NCBI GenBank assembly: GCA_963786625.1 | Contig: CAWAZS010000005.1 | Location: 248,001 to 312,000 of the forward strand | Length of the DNA: 64,000 bases | DNA from: CAIWHR01 sp963786625 | GTDB lineage: Bacteria > Pseudomonadota > Gammaproteobacteria > Burkholderiales > Casimicrobiaceae | Direction of reading: 5' to 3' | In this document: in pieces, positions 40,801 through 48,925 of the stretch | How positions within the stretch are numbered: the first letter of the stretch is position 1 | Layout of the letters: the number at the start of each line of letters is the position of its first letter | Notes under the pieces: model-generated | Databases searched by the model: none | What the model saw: the letters and a program-made list of their open reading frames with translations, nothing else | What the model was told of the DNA's origin: nothing | Made by a program: the position numbers and the translations under genes

Positions 40801-41362
40801 CGAGGTCGAGGATCTCCTGCACGCTCGACGGGTAGAGCACGGGAATGAGCGCCGCGGAGAACATGTGATCGGACTGATGCGGCAGCGTCGACGACTTCGC
40901 GCCGTGGTCGTCGCCGGCCAGCACCAGCACGCCGCCGTGCTTCGAGGTGCCCGCGTGATTGGCGTGCTTGAACACGTCGCCGCAGCGGTCGACGCCGGGA
41001 CCCTTGCCGTACCACATCGCGAACACGCCGTCGTATTTCGCGCGCGGGTACAGGTTCACCTGCTGCGAGCCCCAGATCGCGGTCGCGGCGAGGTCCTCGT
41101 TCAACCCCGGCTGGAAGCGGATGTGCGCGCGCTCGAGGAACTTCTGCGCCTTCCACAGCGACTGGTCGAGCGCGCCGAGCGGCGAGCCGCGGTAGCCGGA
41201 GACGAAGCCGCCCGTGTTGAGCCCGGCCAGCGCGTCGCGCTGGCGCTGCAGGATCAGCAGGCGAACGAAAGCCTGAGTGCCGGTGAGGTAGACGCGGCCC
41301 GATTCGAGCGCGTACTTGTCGTCCAGCGTGACGTTGCGCAGCGCAGTGGCGGCAGGTGGCAT
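37835..41362 (-). CDS. Indolepyruvate ferredoxin oxidoreductase, fused subunits
   Basis: 1175 residues, a fused form of the TPP-dependent 2-oxoacid ferredoxin oxidoreductase that oxidatively decarboxylates arylpyruvates to acyl-CoA. The N-terminal part has GFVSGYRGSPLGALD and NEDLAATAIWGSQQ (thiamine-domain residues). The middle has PYFCSGCPHNTSTN, HMGGEGVPWIGQAPF, CEGCGDCGVKSNCVS and CVKGFCPSF (cysteine clusters for Fe-S). The C-terminal part has LVTGIGGTGVVTIGALIGMA, the gamma-type domain. It was not interrupted by frame changes. The start at 41362 is used. Confidence 0.93.
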   Translation of the reverse strand: MPPAATALRNVTLDDKYALESGRVYLTGTQAFVRLLILQRQRDALAGLNTGGFVSGYRGSPLGALDQSLWKAQKFLERAHIRFQPGLNEDLAATAIWGSQQVNLYPRAKYDGVFAMWYGKGPGVDRCGDVFKHANHAGTSKHGGVLVLAGDDHGAKSSTLPHQSDHMFSAALIPVLYPSSVQEILDLGLHGWAMSRYSGCWVGFKCVADTVESSSSVTVDPARTQIVVPDDFPMPRDGLSIRWPDGFLETEARMQDYKIYAALHYCRVNKLNRVVIDSPKPRLGIITSGKSYLDVRQALDDLGITEADAAEIGLRVYKIAMPWPLEPEGVRQFAEGLEEILVVEEKRQVVEYQLKEQLYNWRDDVRPRVVGKFDEKGEWVRPHGDWLLPALSELTPAMIGRVIAQRIRRLGLHPRAAEKLNARVDWINAKEAALSRPKITLERIPYFCSGCPHNTSTNVPEGSRATAGIGCHVMAIWMDRRTSTFTHMGGEGVPWIGQAPFTDEKHVFANLGDGTYYHSGILAIRAAVAARVNITYKILYNDAVAMTGGQPIDGPLTPADIARQVAAEGVGKIVVVTDEPGKYPPHTFAGDIAIRHRDELDAVQRELRDTPGCTVLLYDQTCAAEKRRRRKRGKFPDPARRVVINELVCEGCGDCGVKSNCVSVAPVETEYGRKRTIDQSSCNKDYSCVKGFCPSFVTVEGGTLRKPGKASAGEFPELPEPVRPTTAEPYGILVTGIGGTGVVTIGALIGMAAHLEGKGCSVLDMTGLAQKNGAVVSHVRIADTPEQLHANRIAAGDAKLVLACDILTGVGYDPLAKMQKGVTRALVNTALVMPAGFTRNPDLAFPMGSMEREIEEAVAPGDAEFVDATKLATGLMGDSIATNLFMVGFAYQRGLLPVSEQAILRSIELNATAVESNTQSFRWGRLAAVDPARVAAAATPSALPESQRLSASLDERIARRVEYLTAYQDAAYAQRYANLVARVRAAETAKVPGATALTEAVARYHFKLLAVKDEYEVARLYAETDFAARIAGQFEGDYKLVFHLAPPVFNKPDPATGEATKSAYGAWMMRAFRVLAKMRRLRGTALDVFGRTAERRMERALPGDYEKLVDELVAALAPHNHSLAVELAEIPEHIRGFGHVKERHLKAAKLREAELLVAFRQAKPSGARVEALAVA

Positions 41363-41495
41363 CGAACGGACTCCGCGAGCGTGTTCTTGGGGGGGCGGGC
41401 ACGCGGGTCAGCGGCTCGTGACCGCGGCCCGGCAGAGCCTCGCCCCGGGCGCGAATTCTACGCGCGTTTGCCGGGCGGCGGACCTGCCCCGCGTC

Positions 41496-42026
41496 TCAGG
41501 CGCCGGCTGTCTCGTCGAGCGTGACGTCGACCATGAACTCGTTGGCCAACGCTTCGAGCCGCTGGCGCAGGTCGCCGGTGGCGAGCGCGGCCGGAGCGAT
41601 GAGCAGTGCCTGAGCATGAAACAGGGATTCGCCCGACATTGCGCCGCTCGTGATCTGGGTATGCAGCTCGGCGATGCTGACGCCGCGCTCGGCGAGGGTG
41701 CGCGAGACGTCGCGAATGATTCCCGGGCGGTCGTGGCCGACCAGGTCGAGCTTGAGCCGGCGTCGGACGGGGAGGCTCGCGGGCGTCTCGCTCTTGGCGA
41801 TCAGCACACTCAAACCCTGCGTCTCCAGCTCGCGCAGGGCCGCCTCCAGACCCTTCGCATTCTCCGCCGGCACCTGGAAATGGACGATGCCGGCGAACTG
41901 GCCGGCAAGGTTCGCCATCCGGCTTTCGGCCCAGTTCGCGCCGAAGGCCATCGCCCGATCCGAGAGCAGGCTGACGAGCCCGGGCCGGTCTTCGCCGATG
42001 ACCGTTACGACGAGGGACGTGATCAT
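41496..42026 (-). CDS. Double ACT-domain regulatory protein (GcvR-like)
   Basis: 176 residues from ATG 42026. Two ACT modules: SLVVTVIGEDRPGLVSLLSD (residues 4-80) and LDLVGHDRPGIIRDVSRTLA (90-170). The pairing is typical of GcvR, which binds glycine and regulates the glycine-cleavage system with GcvA. I cannot confirm the target here. It is transcribed away from the DksA-type gene, with 264 bases between them containing an FNR-type site nearer the latter. Confidence 0.85.
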   Translation of the reverse strand: MITSLVVTVIGEDRPGLVSLLSDRAMAFGANWAESRMANLAGQFAGIVHFQVPAENAKGLEAALRELETQGLSVLIAKSETPASLPVRRRLKLDLVGHDRPGIIRDVSRTLAERGVSIAELHTQITSGAMSGESLFHAQALLIAPAALATGDLRQRLEALANEFMVDVTLDETAGA

Positions 42027-42210
42027 GATCGGTGATCCTCGAAAAGCCGACATCATCCCCTTGTTTCGGCCGCGGTCAAAGACCCGGCCGTCGCCGGCCC
42101 GTCCGCGGCGGAAGGCGTCGACCCGGCCGGGGCGGTCGGCGCCGCCGGGCGCCCGCGATCGAGGTCGAATGGCAACCGATCCCGCGTCGCGAAGCGGCAC
42201 TGCGCAATTG

Positions 42211-42251
42211 TTGACGCTGGTCAACTTCCTCCGGCCACGGCAGGCTACGCT
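42211..42251 (+). promoter_or_regulatory. FNR/CRP-family operator and -10 for the DksA-type gene
   Basis: TTGACGCTGGTCAA at 42211-42224 is a perfect TTGAC-N4-GTCAA palindrome, the half-site pattern of FNR/Anr regulators. TACGCT at 42246-42251 is centred exactly 31 bp downstream and can act as a -10 box, close to class II geometry. The gene starts at 42291. Confidence 0.65.
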
Positions 42252-42290
42252 GAAGCCGCGAAGCCAAGCCACGCAGCAGAGGGGACGACG

Positions 42291-42722
42291 ATGAGTGCCA
42301 CCATGACGGCCGCCGGAAAAGCGCGCAGCGGATTGATGCGGGCGCAGCAGCTGCGCCAACTGGAACGCAAGCTGCGCACGCAGCGCAGTGCGCTGGCCAG
42401 CGCAGCCCACGACGAGCTGCTTCGCGGAGAGGAACAGCCGTTTGCGATGATCGCCGGAGAAGTGCCGGACGTCGGCGATCAGGCGACGGCCGCGGCGCTG
42501 ACCGACTTCGACAACGAGATTGCGCGGCGCCACGACGAGACCATCCGCGACATCGATGTGGCGCTGTCGCGCCTGGGCAGCCCGGACTTCGGAAGCTGCC
42601 TGGACTGCGGCGGGGAAATCGGCTTCGAGCGGCTGATGGCGTTCCCGACGGCCACGCGCTGCGTCACCTGCCAGAGCCAGCACGAAAGGACCTACGCGAC
42701 GCTCGCCAGGCCGACGATGTAG
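42291..42722 (+). CDS. TraR/DksA-type zinc-finger protein
   Basis: 143 residues. The N-terminal 75 residues form a coiled-coil-like helix pair (RAQQLRQLERKLRTQRSAL and TAAALTDFDNEIARRHDETI). The C-terminal zinc finger is CLDCGGEIGFERLMAFP then CVTCQSQHE, the TraR/DksA pattern with four Cys. Such proteins insert into the RNA polymerase secondary channel and adjust transcription during stress. A GGGG stretch lies before ATG 42291. The FNR-like promoter upstream suggests induction under low oxygen. Confidence 0.87.
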   Translation: MSATMTAAGKARSGLMRAQQLRQLERKLRTQRSALASAAHDELLRGEEQPFAMIAGEVPDVGDQATAAALTDFDNEIARRHDETIRDIDVALSRLGSPDFGSCLDCGGEIGFERLMAFPTATRCVTCQSQHERTYATLARPTM

Positions 42723-42832
42723 CGGCGCCGGGACGAACCCGCGTCCGCTCGGGACGTTCGGCCAGTCGGCGCGGCCTTCCGGGTACCCGCGGCCCTGCAG
42801 TCGCCGCGCGCAGCGCGGCGGGCGGCGCGCGA

Positions 42833-43378
42833 TCAGCGCAGGGCGTGCTTGCCCGCGGTCACCCTTTTCGCCTGCATCCCCTCGGCGGCCGGTTCGGCGA
42901 TGAACTGCACGAGGTCTCCCTCCTGCAGCCGGTTGAACGACGGATCGACGACGTTGTCGCGGCTGAAGTAGAACTCGGTGCCATCGCCCGCGGTGATGAA
43001 GCCGTACCCCTCGTCGGCGAAGATGCGCGCGACCGCGCCGTGCAGCGGCGTCTCGTGCGCCTTGACGTCGCCGCGCTGCCTGCGGGCAATGTCCTCCAGC
43101 CTCCGCGTGACGGCATCGAAGGCGTCGCGCAGCGCGACGTAGGGGTCTTCGTCGTGATCGCGGTTCACCACGATCTCGTGGCTGGGGACGCGCACCGCGA
43201 CGCGGACGTTGAACCAGCGTCCCTGTTGATGGTGGCGGCGCTGCTCCTCGACGGTCACGTGGCACCCGGTGACATTCGGATGGAAGGCGTCGAGCCTGGC
43301 GGCTTTCTCGCGAATCCGCGCTTCCAGCGCGTCGGACTGCGGCATGTGCCGCATCGTGATCTGCAGTGGTACGTGCAT
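42833..43378 (-). CDS. HPF/RaiA-type ribosome hibernation domain fused to cold-shock domain
   Basis: 181 residues. Residues 1-100 are of the hibernation-promoting-factor type (QITMRHMPQSDALEARIREK, VNRDHDEDPYVALRDAFDAV), which bind the 30S subunit and silence ribosomes. Residues 115-178 form a cold-shock fold with RNP-like YGFITAGDGTEFYFSRDNVV and GDLVQFIAEPAAEG. ATG 43378 is used, as the upstream frame is untypical. The gene lies downstream of the acyltransferase gene but has its own FNR-type promoter at 43484-43497. Confidence 0.87.
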   Translation of the reverse strand: MHVPLQITMRHMPQSDALEARIREKAARLDAFHPNVTGCHVTVEEQRRHHQQGRWFNVRVAVRVPSHEIVVNRDHDEDPYVALRDAFDAVTRRLEDIARRQRGDVKAHETPLHGAVARIFADEGYGFITAGDGTEFYFSRDNVVDPSFNRLQEGDLVQFIAEPAAEGMQAKRVTAGKHALR

Positions 43379-43456
43379 GATGACTCCCGAATCGGGGATC
43401 GACGAGCCGGTCTGCCTTGCATCCACCCGTGGCGCCGAGCCCGGCATCCAAATTAC

Positions 43457-43497
43457 ACGTTACTCGGCGAGGGCGGCGACGTCTTGATGCTGGTCAA
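43457..43497 (-). promoter_or_regulatory. FNR/CRP-family operator and -10 for the HPF-cold-shock gene
   Basis: TTGATGCTGGTCAA at 43484-43497 is the FNR-type palindrome (TTGAT-N4-GTCAA). On the reverse strand TAACGT (43457-43462) is centred 31 bp downstream, as at the other two sites. The gene starts at 43378, about 105 bp from the operator. Confidence 0.65.
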
Positions 43498-43521
43498 TGG
43501 CGCGTGCCCGGGCCGCACGGG

Positions 43522-44320
43522 CTACGCTACGGACTCCCGTTCCGCGAGATCGGGCTCCCCGCAGGCGGCGAGGATCGCTGCGCGCGTGCGCTCGCGCAAA
43601 CGCAGCGCCGCCGCCCAGTCGCGCCCGTCGGGCAGGACCGGCGGCATCACGATGATCTGAATCAGGCTTCGCCGGGGGAGCCATTGGCCATCGCGCAGCA
43701 CCGAGCGCGTTCCCCGGAGCGCGACCGGAACGACGGGAAGGCCCGCGCTCGCCGCAGCGACGAACGCCCCCAGGTGGAATTCGCGCAACCCGGATTCGCG
43801 CCGGAACGTGCCCTCCGCGAAGAATGCCAGCGACTCGCCCTGCGTCGCGCGCCGGTTGAGGTCCTGCGCCGCCTCGACGCTTGCCTCGACGTCGAAGCGC
43901 TCGACGAAGCGCGTGCCGATGCGGCGCAGCAGCAGCCCGCTCGACGAGACTCTTCGCCAATTCGCGCTTTGCGACGAAATTGCAGCGCTCCGGCAGACAG
44001 GTGATCAACAGCGGTCCGTCGACGTAGCTGGCGTGATTGGCGACGACGATCAGCGGTCCGGTGGCCGGGAAATGCCCGGTGCCGCTGACCTGCACGGGCA
44101 GACCCGATGCGCCGACGAGTGCGCGGGCGAGCGCCGTTGCCGCGTGCCGCCGCCACGCGAGGCGCGGCAGCAGCGCCGCCAGCGCGAGCGCGAGGGGCAG
44201 GGCCAGGGCGAGCAGCAGTCCCGCATAGACGCCGAACGCGGCGTCGCGCAGGCGGGCCAGGCCGCGGCGCGTCCAGCCGACCGCCCCGGTCCACGCGAGG
44301 CGCAGCATCTGCGGCCACAA
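43522..44320 (-). pseudogene. PlsC-type 1-acylglycerol-3-phosphate acyltransferase domain, one frame break
   Basis: The first frame shows a long hydrophobic helix (LLLALALPLALALAALLPRL), then VVANHASYVDGPLLITCLPE with the acyltransferase N-H-x-x-x-x-D-like motif, and NFVAKRELAKS. After a break near 43948 the next frame continues LLRRIGTRFVERFDVEASVE, LAFFAEGTFRRESGLREFHL (motif FxEGTRS-like) and VALRGTRSVL. It transfers an acyl chain to lysophospholipid at the inner membrane. The preceding frame ends the ligase domain at about 44325 without a clear stop, so this is probably the C-terminal domain of one fused protein. Confidence 0.8.
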
Positions 44321-46373
44321 CGCGCGCGGCTCCGGCGCCCGTCATTCCGCGGCGATAGAGCTCGCTGCAGGCGGCGCGCCGAATCTTTCCGCTCGAGGTC
44401 TTCAGCACGCTGTGCGGCGGGGCCAGCACGACGTCGTCGGGAGGCGCGCCGAGCAGCGCGGTGGTGAGCTCGACCACGGAGGATCGCAAGCGCTTCCTTC
44501 CGGTCGGGATCGGACTCGCGGGTTTCGGCGAGCACGACGACCTTTTCCGTTCCGGAGGCGGGGTCGGGCGCGCCGAACAGCGTCACGCAGCCCTTGCGGA
44601 TGCCGGGCAGGTTGCCGATCGCCGCCTCCGCCTCCTGCGGGTGGATGTGCTGTCCGCCGCGGATGATGATGTCCTTGGCGCGACCGGTGACGTAGAGCTC
44701 GCCGCCGGCGAGGTAACCGAGGTCGCCGGTGTCGAGCCAGCCGTCGTCGAACAGGCGGCGGGTCGCCTCGGGGTTGCGGAAGTAGCCGCTCGTCGCCGAC
44801 GGGCCGCGGAACTCGATCCGACCTTCGCGCCGCTCCGGACACTCCTGTCCCGCGGCATCGACGACGCGGATCTCGTGTCCGGCAGGGGGCGCCCGCAGCA
44901 GACGATGCGCCGCGCGTTCGCATCGCCCTCGGGCGCCGGAAGTGCCGTCGCCGGCGATGGCGAGCTGGCGGCGATCGACGCGATCGATCAGTACGCCGCG
45001 ATCGAGCGGCGGGAAAGTCAGCCCGACCGCCGATTCGGCAAGCCCGTACACGGGGGCCTGCGCGCGCGGGTCGAATCCGTAGGCGGCGAAGCGCCGATTG
45101 AAACGAACGACGGTGTCCGGGCTCACCGGCTCCGATCCGTTGTAGGCGACGCGCCACGACGAGAGATCGAGCCCGGCGAGCCGGCTGTCGTCCAGGCGCG
45201 TGGCGCATATCTCGTAGGCGAAGTTCGGCGCGCCGGACAGCGTGCCGCGATGGCGGTGCATTGCCCACAGCCAGCTTTCGGGGCGGCCGAGGAAGTCCGT
45301 GGGCGACATCACGACCAGCGGCACCCCGTGGTAGAGCGTGCCCAGCCAGGCGCCGATCAAGCCCATGTCGTGATAGAGCGGCAGCCAGCTCACGAAGACG
45401 TCGTTCGGCAGCACGCCCGCCGCGCGTCCCATCGCGCGGATGTTGGCGAGCAGATTCGCGTGGGTGAGGACGACGCCCTTCGGGCTGCCGGTGCTGCCGG
45501 ACGTGTACTGCAGGAACGCGATGTCCCGTGCCGCGGGCCGGAAGGAGCGGCGGCGGCGAATGCGCAGTGTCGAGCTCCGCAACGCAGACGATCTCGCGCA
45601 GCGTGCGGGTCGAGGCGCGCAGGAGCCGTGCGACGCCGCGCGCCTCGGGCACGGTGATCAGCAGCTGCGGCCAGGCTGTTCGCCAGGATGCCGGACTGGC
45701 GGCGCAGGTGGTCCTCGAGTTGCGAGCGGCGCGCCGGCGGGTAGAGCGGAACCGGAACGGCGCCGGCGAGGAGTACGCCGAAGAAAGCGACGAAGAATTC
45801 GCGCGAGGTCGGCAGCATCAACGCGACGGCGTGCCCCGGCTCGATGCCGCGCCCGGCGAGGCCGGCGGCCACGCGCGACGCCTCGGCGAGCAGATCGCCG
45901 CAGGTCAGCGGCTGTTCGCTCGGACCGGCATCGGTTTCGGCGAGCAGGGTGAGGGTCGTGCGCTGCGGATGCGCGCGGGCGTGCCATTCCAGCACTTCGG
46001 GCAGGGTCGTGGCGTCGTCCGGAATCGCGCTCGCCGGCGTGACCCGTGGCGCGGCGATGGCGCGCAGCGCCGCAGGCGACCGCGGCGCGCCGGCGAGCAC
46101 CGCGCGCACGAGATCGCGCGGCGTCTCGGCGGTGGCGAGCGTGCGCGCGGGCAGTCGCAGGTCGAAGGCGTGCTCCAGCCGCAGCAGCAGCTCGGCACGC
46201 TCCAGACTGTCCAAGCCGAGCTCACGCTCCAGGTTGCTGTCGAGCTCACTGCGCGGCGCCCCCGCGCCGCCCCGGACCTCGCGACACAACTCGGTGACGA
46301 TCTGCAGCACGCGCGCCGCCGCGTCGGCGGCGGCGTCGGTGCGAGGGGAGGGAAGCTCTAGGGACTGAAGCAT
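44321..46373 (-). pseudogene. ACP domain fused to fatty-acyl-AMP ligase, several frame breaks
   Basis: The start MLQSLELPSP (ATG 46373) leads into an acyl-carrier domain with DSNLERELGLDSLERAELLL (phosphopantetheine Ser), then an AMP-forming ligase. Blocks are YLPPARRS-like, LLITVPEARGVARLL, AFLQYTSGSTGSPKGVVLTH, LPLYHDMGLIGAWLG, VYGLAESAVG, GRIEFRGPSATSGYF, WLDTGDLGYL and SSGKIRRAACSELYRRG. Breaks lie near 45665, 45570, 44945, 44885 and 44505, mostly one extra base. LPLYHDMGLIG and the absence of a CoA-type insertion point to the fatty-acyl-AMP ligase subfamily, which loads ACP. The fused PlsC domain follows at 44320. Confidence 0.8.
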
Positions 46374-46876
46374 CGCCAAACCAAGACGACAGGCAGGCGA
46401 CCGCGCGAGCGTCGCGTGCGCTCGACGCAGCGCCAAATGCCGGCCGCCCGACCGCGGCGTGAGCAGACGACGGTTTGCCGGCGCGTCGCGCGTCGCTGCC
46501 TGTGCCGCAGGCGGCAAACGAGCGCGACGACGGAGCCGGCGCCTCCGGCGCGCGCGCTCAACGCTCCGTGCGCGCCGGAACCCTTCGGATTGAGCACGAG
46601 ATGGTCGACTTCCGCCTCGGCTTGCAGCCAGTCGTCGAGCTCGTAGCCGTCGACACAACCACGCTCCTCGTACAGCCGGAACGCCGTTTCGCTTACCATC
46701 CGGTGCCGCAGATCGGGGTCGATCGAGTCCCGCACGCCTTCCTCGAACGGTTGATCGGGATCCCGCTCGTCGTCCACTTCCAGGGCGAGTATCGGCACCT
46801 CGCGCGGGTGTGCGGCCGGGCGCGCGCTCCGCCCGCCCTTGGGCGTCGACGGCTTGGTGCGCGTCTTTGCTGCCAT
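46358..46876 (-). CDS. DUF2934 protein
   Basis: 172 residues as read, from ATG 46876. The N-terminal 45 residues are Lys/Arg/Pro-rich (MAAKTRTKPSTPKGGRSARP). The DUF2934 core is HRMVSETAFRLYEERGCVDG followed by ELDDWLQAEAEVDHL. After about residue 90 the sequence turns Arg-rich and unlikely, so a frame break or a shorter real protein is probable. The function is unknown. It directly precedes the ACP-ligase gene and has the third FNR-type site upstream. Confidence 0.65.
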   Translation of the reverse strand: MAAKTRTKPSTPKGGRSARPAAHPREVPILALEVDDERDPDQPFEEGVRDSIDPDLRHRMVSETAFRLYEERGCVDGYELDDWLQAEAEVDHLVLNPKGSGAHGALSARAGGAGSVVALVCRLRHRQRRATRRQTVVCSRRGRAAGIWRCVERTRRSRGRLPVVLVWRCFSP

Positions 46877-46994
46877 GTTCGCTCTCCTCTGCATCCGCGC
46901 TGCCGGAGAGGCTGTCGCGAGCAGACTGGAGACTCGAAGCGCGGCGGCCCGCCCAGCCCATCGCAACACGCGCGCTCCGTCGGCACGCGATCCC

Positions 46995-47035
46995 ATTGTC
47001 CTGCCGGCCGGCGGCGCCGGATTGACCGGCGTCAA
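46995..47035 (-). promoter_or_regulatory. FNR/CRP-family operator and -10 for the DUF2934 gene
   Basis: TTGACCGGCGTCAA at 47022-47035 is a perfect TTGAC-N4-GTCAA palindrome. On the reverse strand GACAAT (46995-47000) is centred 31 bp downstream and can act as -10. It lies in the short gap between the end of dctM and the DUF2934 start at 46876. Confidence 0.6.
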
Positions 47036-47042
47036 GGCACGC

Positions 47043-48332
47043 TCATTTGTACTGCATCGTCCCCGGCAGCCAGAGCGCGATCTGCGGAAAGAACATCACC
47101 AATGCGAGCCCGAGGATCAGCAGCGCGACGTAGGGAACGACGCCGGCGATGATCTCGGCGATCGGCGCCCGCGTGATCGCCTTGATCGCGAACAGGTTCA
47201 TCCCGACCGGAGGCGTGATCAGCGCGAGCTCGAGGTTGATCGTCAGCAGGATGCCGTACCAGACCGGGCTGATCTTCAGCGCGGCGAGGACGGGCAGAAT
47301 CACGGGCGTCGTGATCAGGATGATCGAGATCGTCTCGAGAAACATGCCGAGGACGAAGACCAGCACCATCACCGCCAGCAGGAAGCCGAGCTGCGAGACG
47401 CCGTATTGGGTGACGAGCTCGACCATCTGGTTGGGGATGCGCAGCTTGGTCAGCACGTTGCCGAGCAGCGCCGCCGCCGCGAGGATCAGGAACAGCATCG
47501 CGGAGTTGCGCGACGCGTCGATCGCGGAAAGCCACAGGTCGCGCAGACCGAAGTTCCGATAGACGAACACCGCGATCAGCAGCGCCCCGAGGGCGCCCGC
47601 CGCCGCCGCCTCGGTGGCGGTGAACACTCCGAAGTACATGCCGCCCAGCACCAGCGCGGGCAAGGTCAGCGACCAGAACGACTTGCGCACCGCGGCGATC
47701 GCCTCCGCGAGCGATGCCCGTGGCTCGGTGCGGACAGGGTGCGCGGCGAGCCTGGCGGAGGTCATGCAGTAGACGGCGAAGATGGTCGCGAGCATGCAGG
47801 CCCGGGGACGACGCCGGCCATGAACAGCGCGCCGATCGACGTGTCGGATACGACGCCGAAGAGCACCATCGGCCCCGACGGGGGAATGAGGATGCCCAGC
47901 GTGCCGCCGGCGCCGACGACGCCATAGGCGACGCGCGGGCTGTAGCCGTAGCGGATCATCAACGGTATCGCCGCGGACCCGATGGTCAGCGCCGTCGCCA
48001 CGCTCGATCCCGAGATCGCGGCGAACACCGTGCAGGCGGCGACGGTCGCCACGCCCATGCCTCCGGGCAGATGGCGGAGCAGCGTGTGCGCGGCGCCGAA
48101 CAGGTCGTCGACGACCTTGCCGCGGATCATGAAGTGCGCCATCAGCGTGAACAGCGGGATCGACACCAGCAGGTAGGTGTCGAGCTTGCCGAACACGAGG
48201 TCGCCGATGCCGCCGATCTTGCCCTCGACCAGCGAGCAGCAGCGCGGTCGAGAACAGCATCAGGCCGGCGAACACCGGGACTCCGGTCAGCAGCACCAGC
48301 ACCAGACCGACGAGAATCAGGGCGAAGACCAT
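47043..48332 (-). pseudogene. dctM: TRAP transporter large permease DctM, two frame breaks
   Basis: About 429 residues in the joined frames. The first frame begins MVFALILVGLVLVLLTGVPV. A second frame from 48196 carries FGKLDTYLLVSIPLFTLMAH, ISGSSVATALTIGSAAIPLM and GTLGILIPPSGPMVLFGVVS. The third continues FWSLTLPALVLGGMYFGVFT, LFLILAAAALLGNVL, VFVLGMFLETISIILITTPV and LELALITPPVGMNLFAIKAI. Breaks near 48238 and 47800 read as one extra and one missing base. It is the ion-coupled membrane permease of a TRAP system with dctQ and dctP upstream. Confidence 0.85.
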
Positions 48333-48337
48333 GCGCT

Positions 48338-48868
48338 CTACTCGATGCCGGTCGCACCGCTGCGACTCGGCCTCGGCGGCCGATCGCCCGGCGCCGCGCC
48401 GCGACCGCGAATGCCACGATGGCCGCGAGCAGCAACAGGACCGCGCCGATCGGGACCAGCAGCTGCGGGATCCACATCGGCACGGCCATGTAGCCGTTGG
48501 ACCGCAGCCCGACCATCCGCGAGAAGCCCACCATCTCGGAGCCTTCGACGACGAGCAGCAGCGCGGACAAGGCGATGGCGACGAGGCCGCCCAGCAGTGT
48601 CGATCCGCCGGCCGCGCGAGCCGAGACGCTCGGTGACGATGTCCACCGCGAGGTGCTCGCCCTCGAGCATGGCGTCGGCGGCCGCGAGCATCACGCACGC
48701 GACGAGCAGATAGCCGACCAGCTCGTCGACCCACGCGACCGGCTGGTTCAGGAAATAGCGCATCACGACCGAATAGACGATCAGCGCCATCGAGCCGATC
48801 AGCGAGAGCGCGGCCAGCGCAACGCCGAGCGCCGCGAGCCAGCGGACGAGGCGCTCGAAGTGCTTCAT
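48338..48868 (-). pseudogene. dctQ: TRAP transporter small permease DctQ, frame breaks
   Basis: Normally about 176 residues with four helices. The N-terminal frame shows ALIVYSVVMRYFLNQPVAWV, DELVGYLLVACVMLAAADAM and LEGEHLAVDIVTERL, the DctQ pattern. After one extra base near 48605 the next frame gives ALLLVVEGSEMVGFSRMVG, LRSNGYMAVPMWIPQLLVPI and LLLLAAIVAFAVAARR. A second change near 48400 returns to the first frame and ends 5 bases before dctM. Part of the inner-membrane TRAP complex. Confidence 0.85.
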
Positions 48869-48925
48869 CGATCGATCAGTGCGCGCGCGCGGCGCCGGTT
48901 GCGCGCGCCGGGCCGGGCGGGGGCG

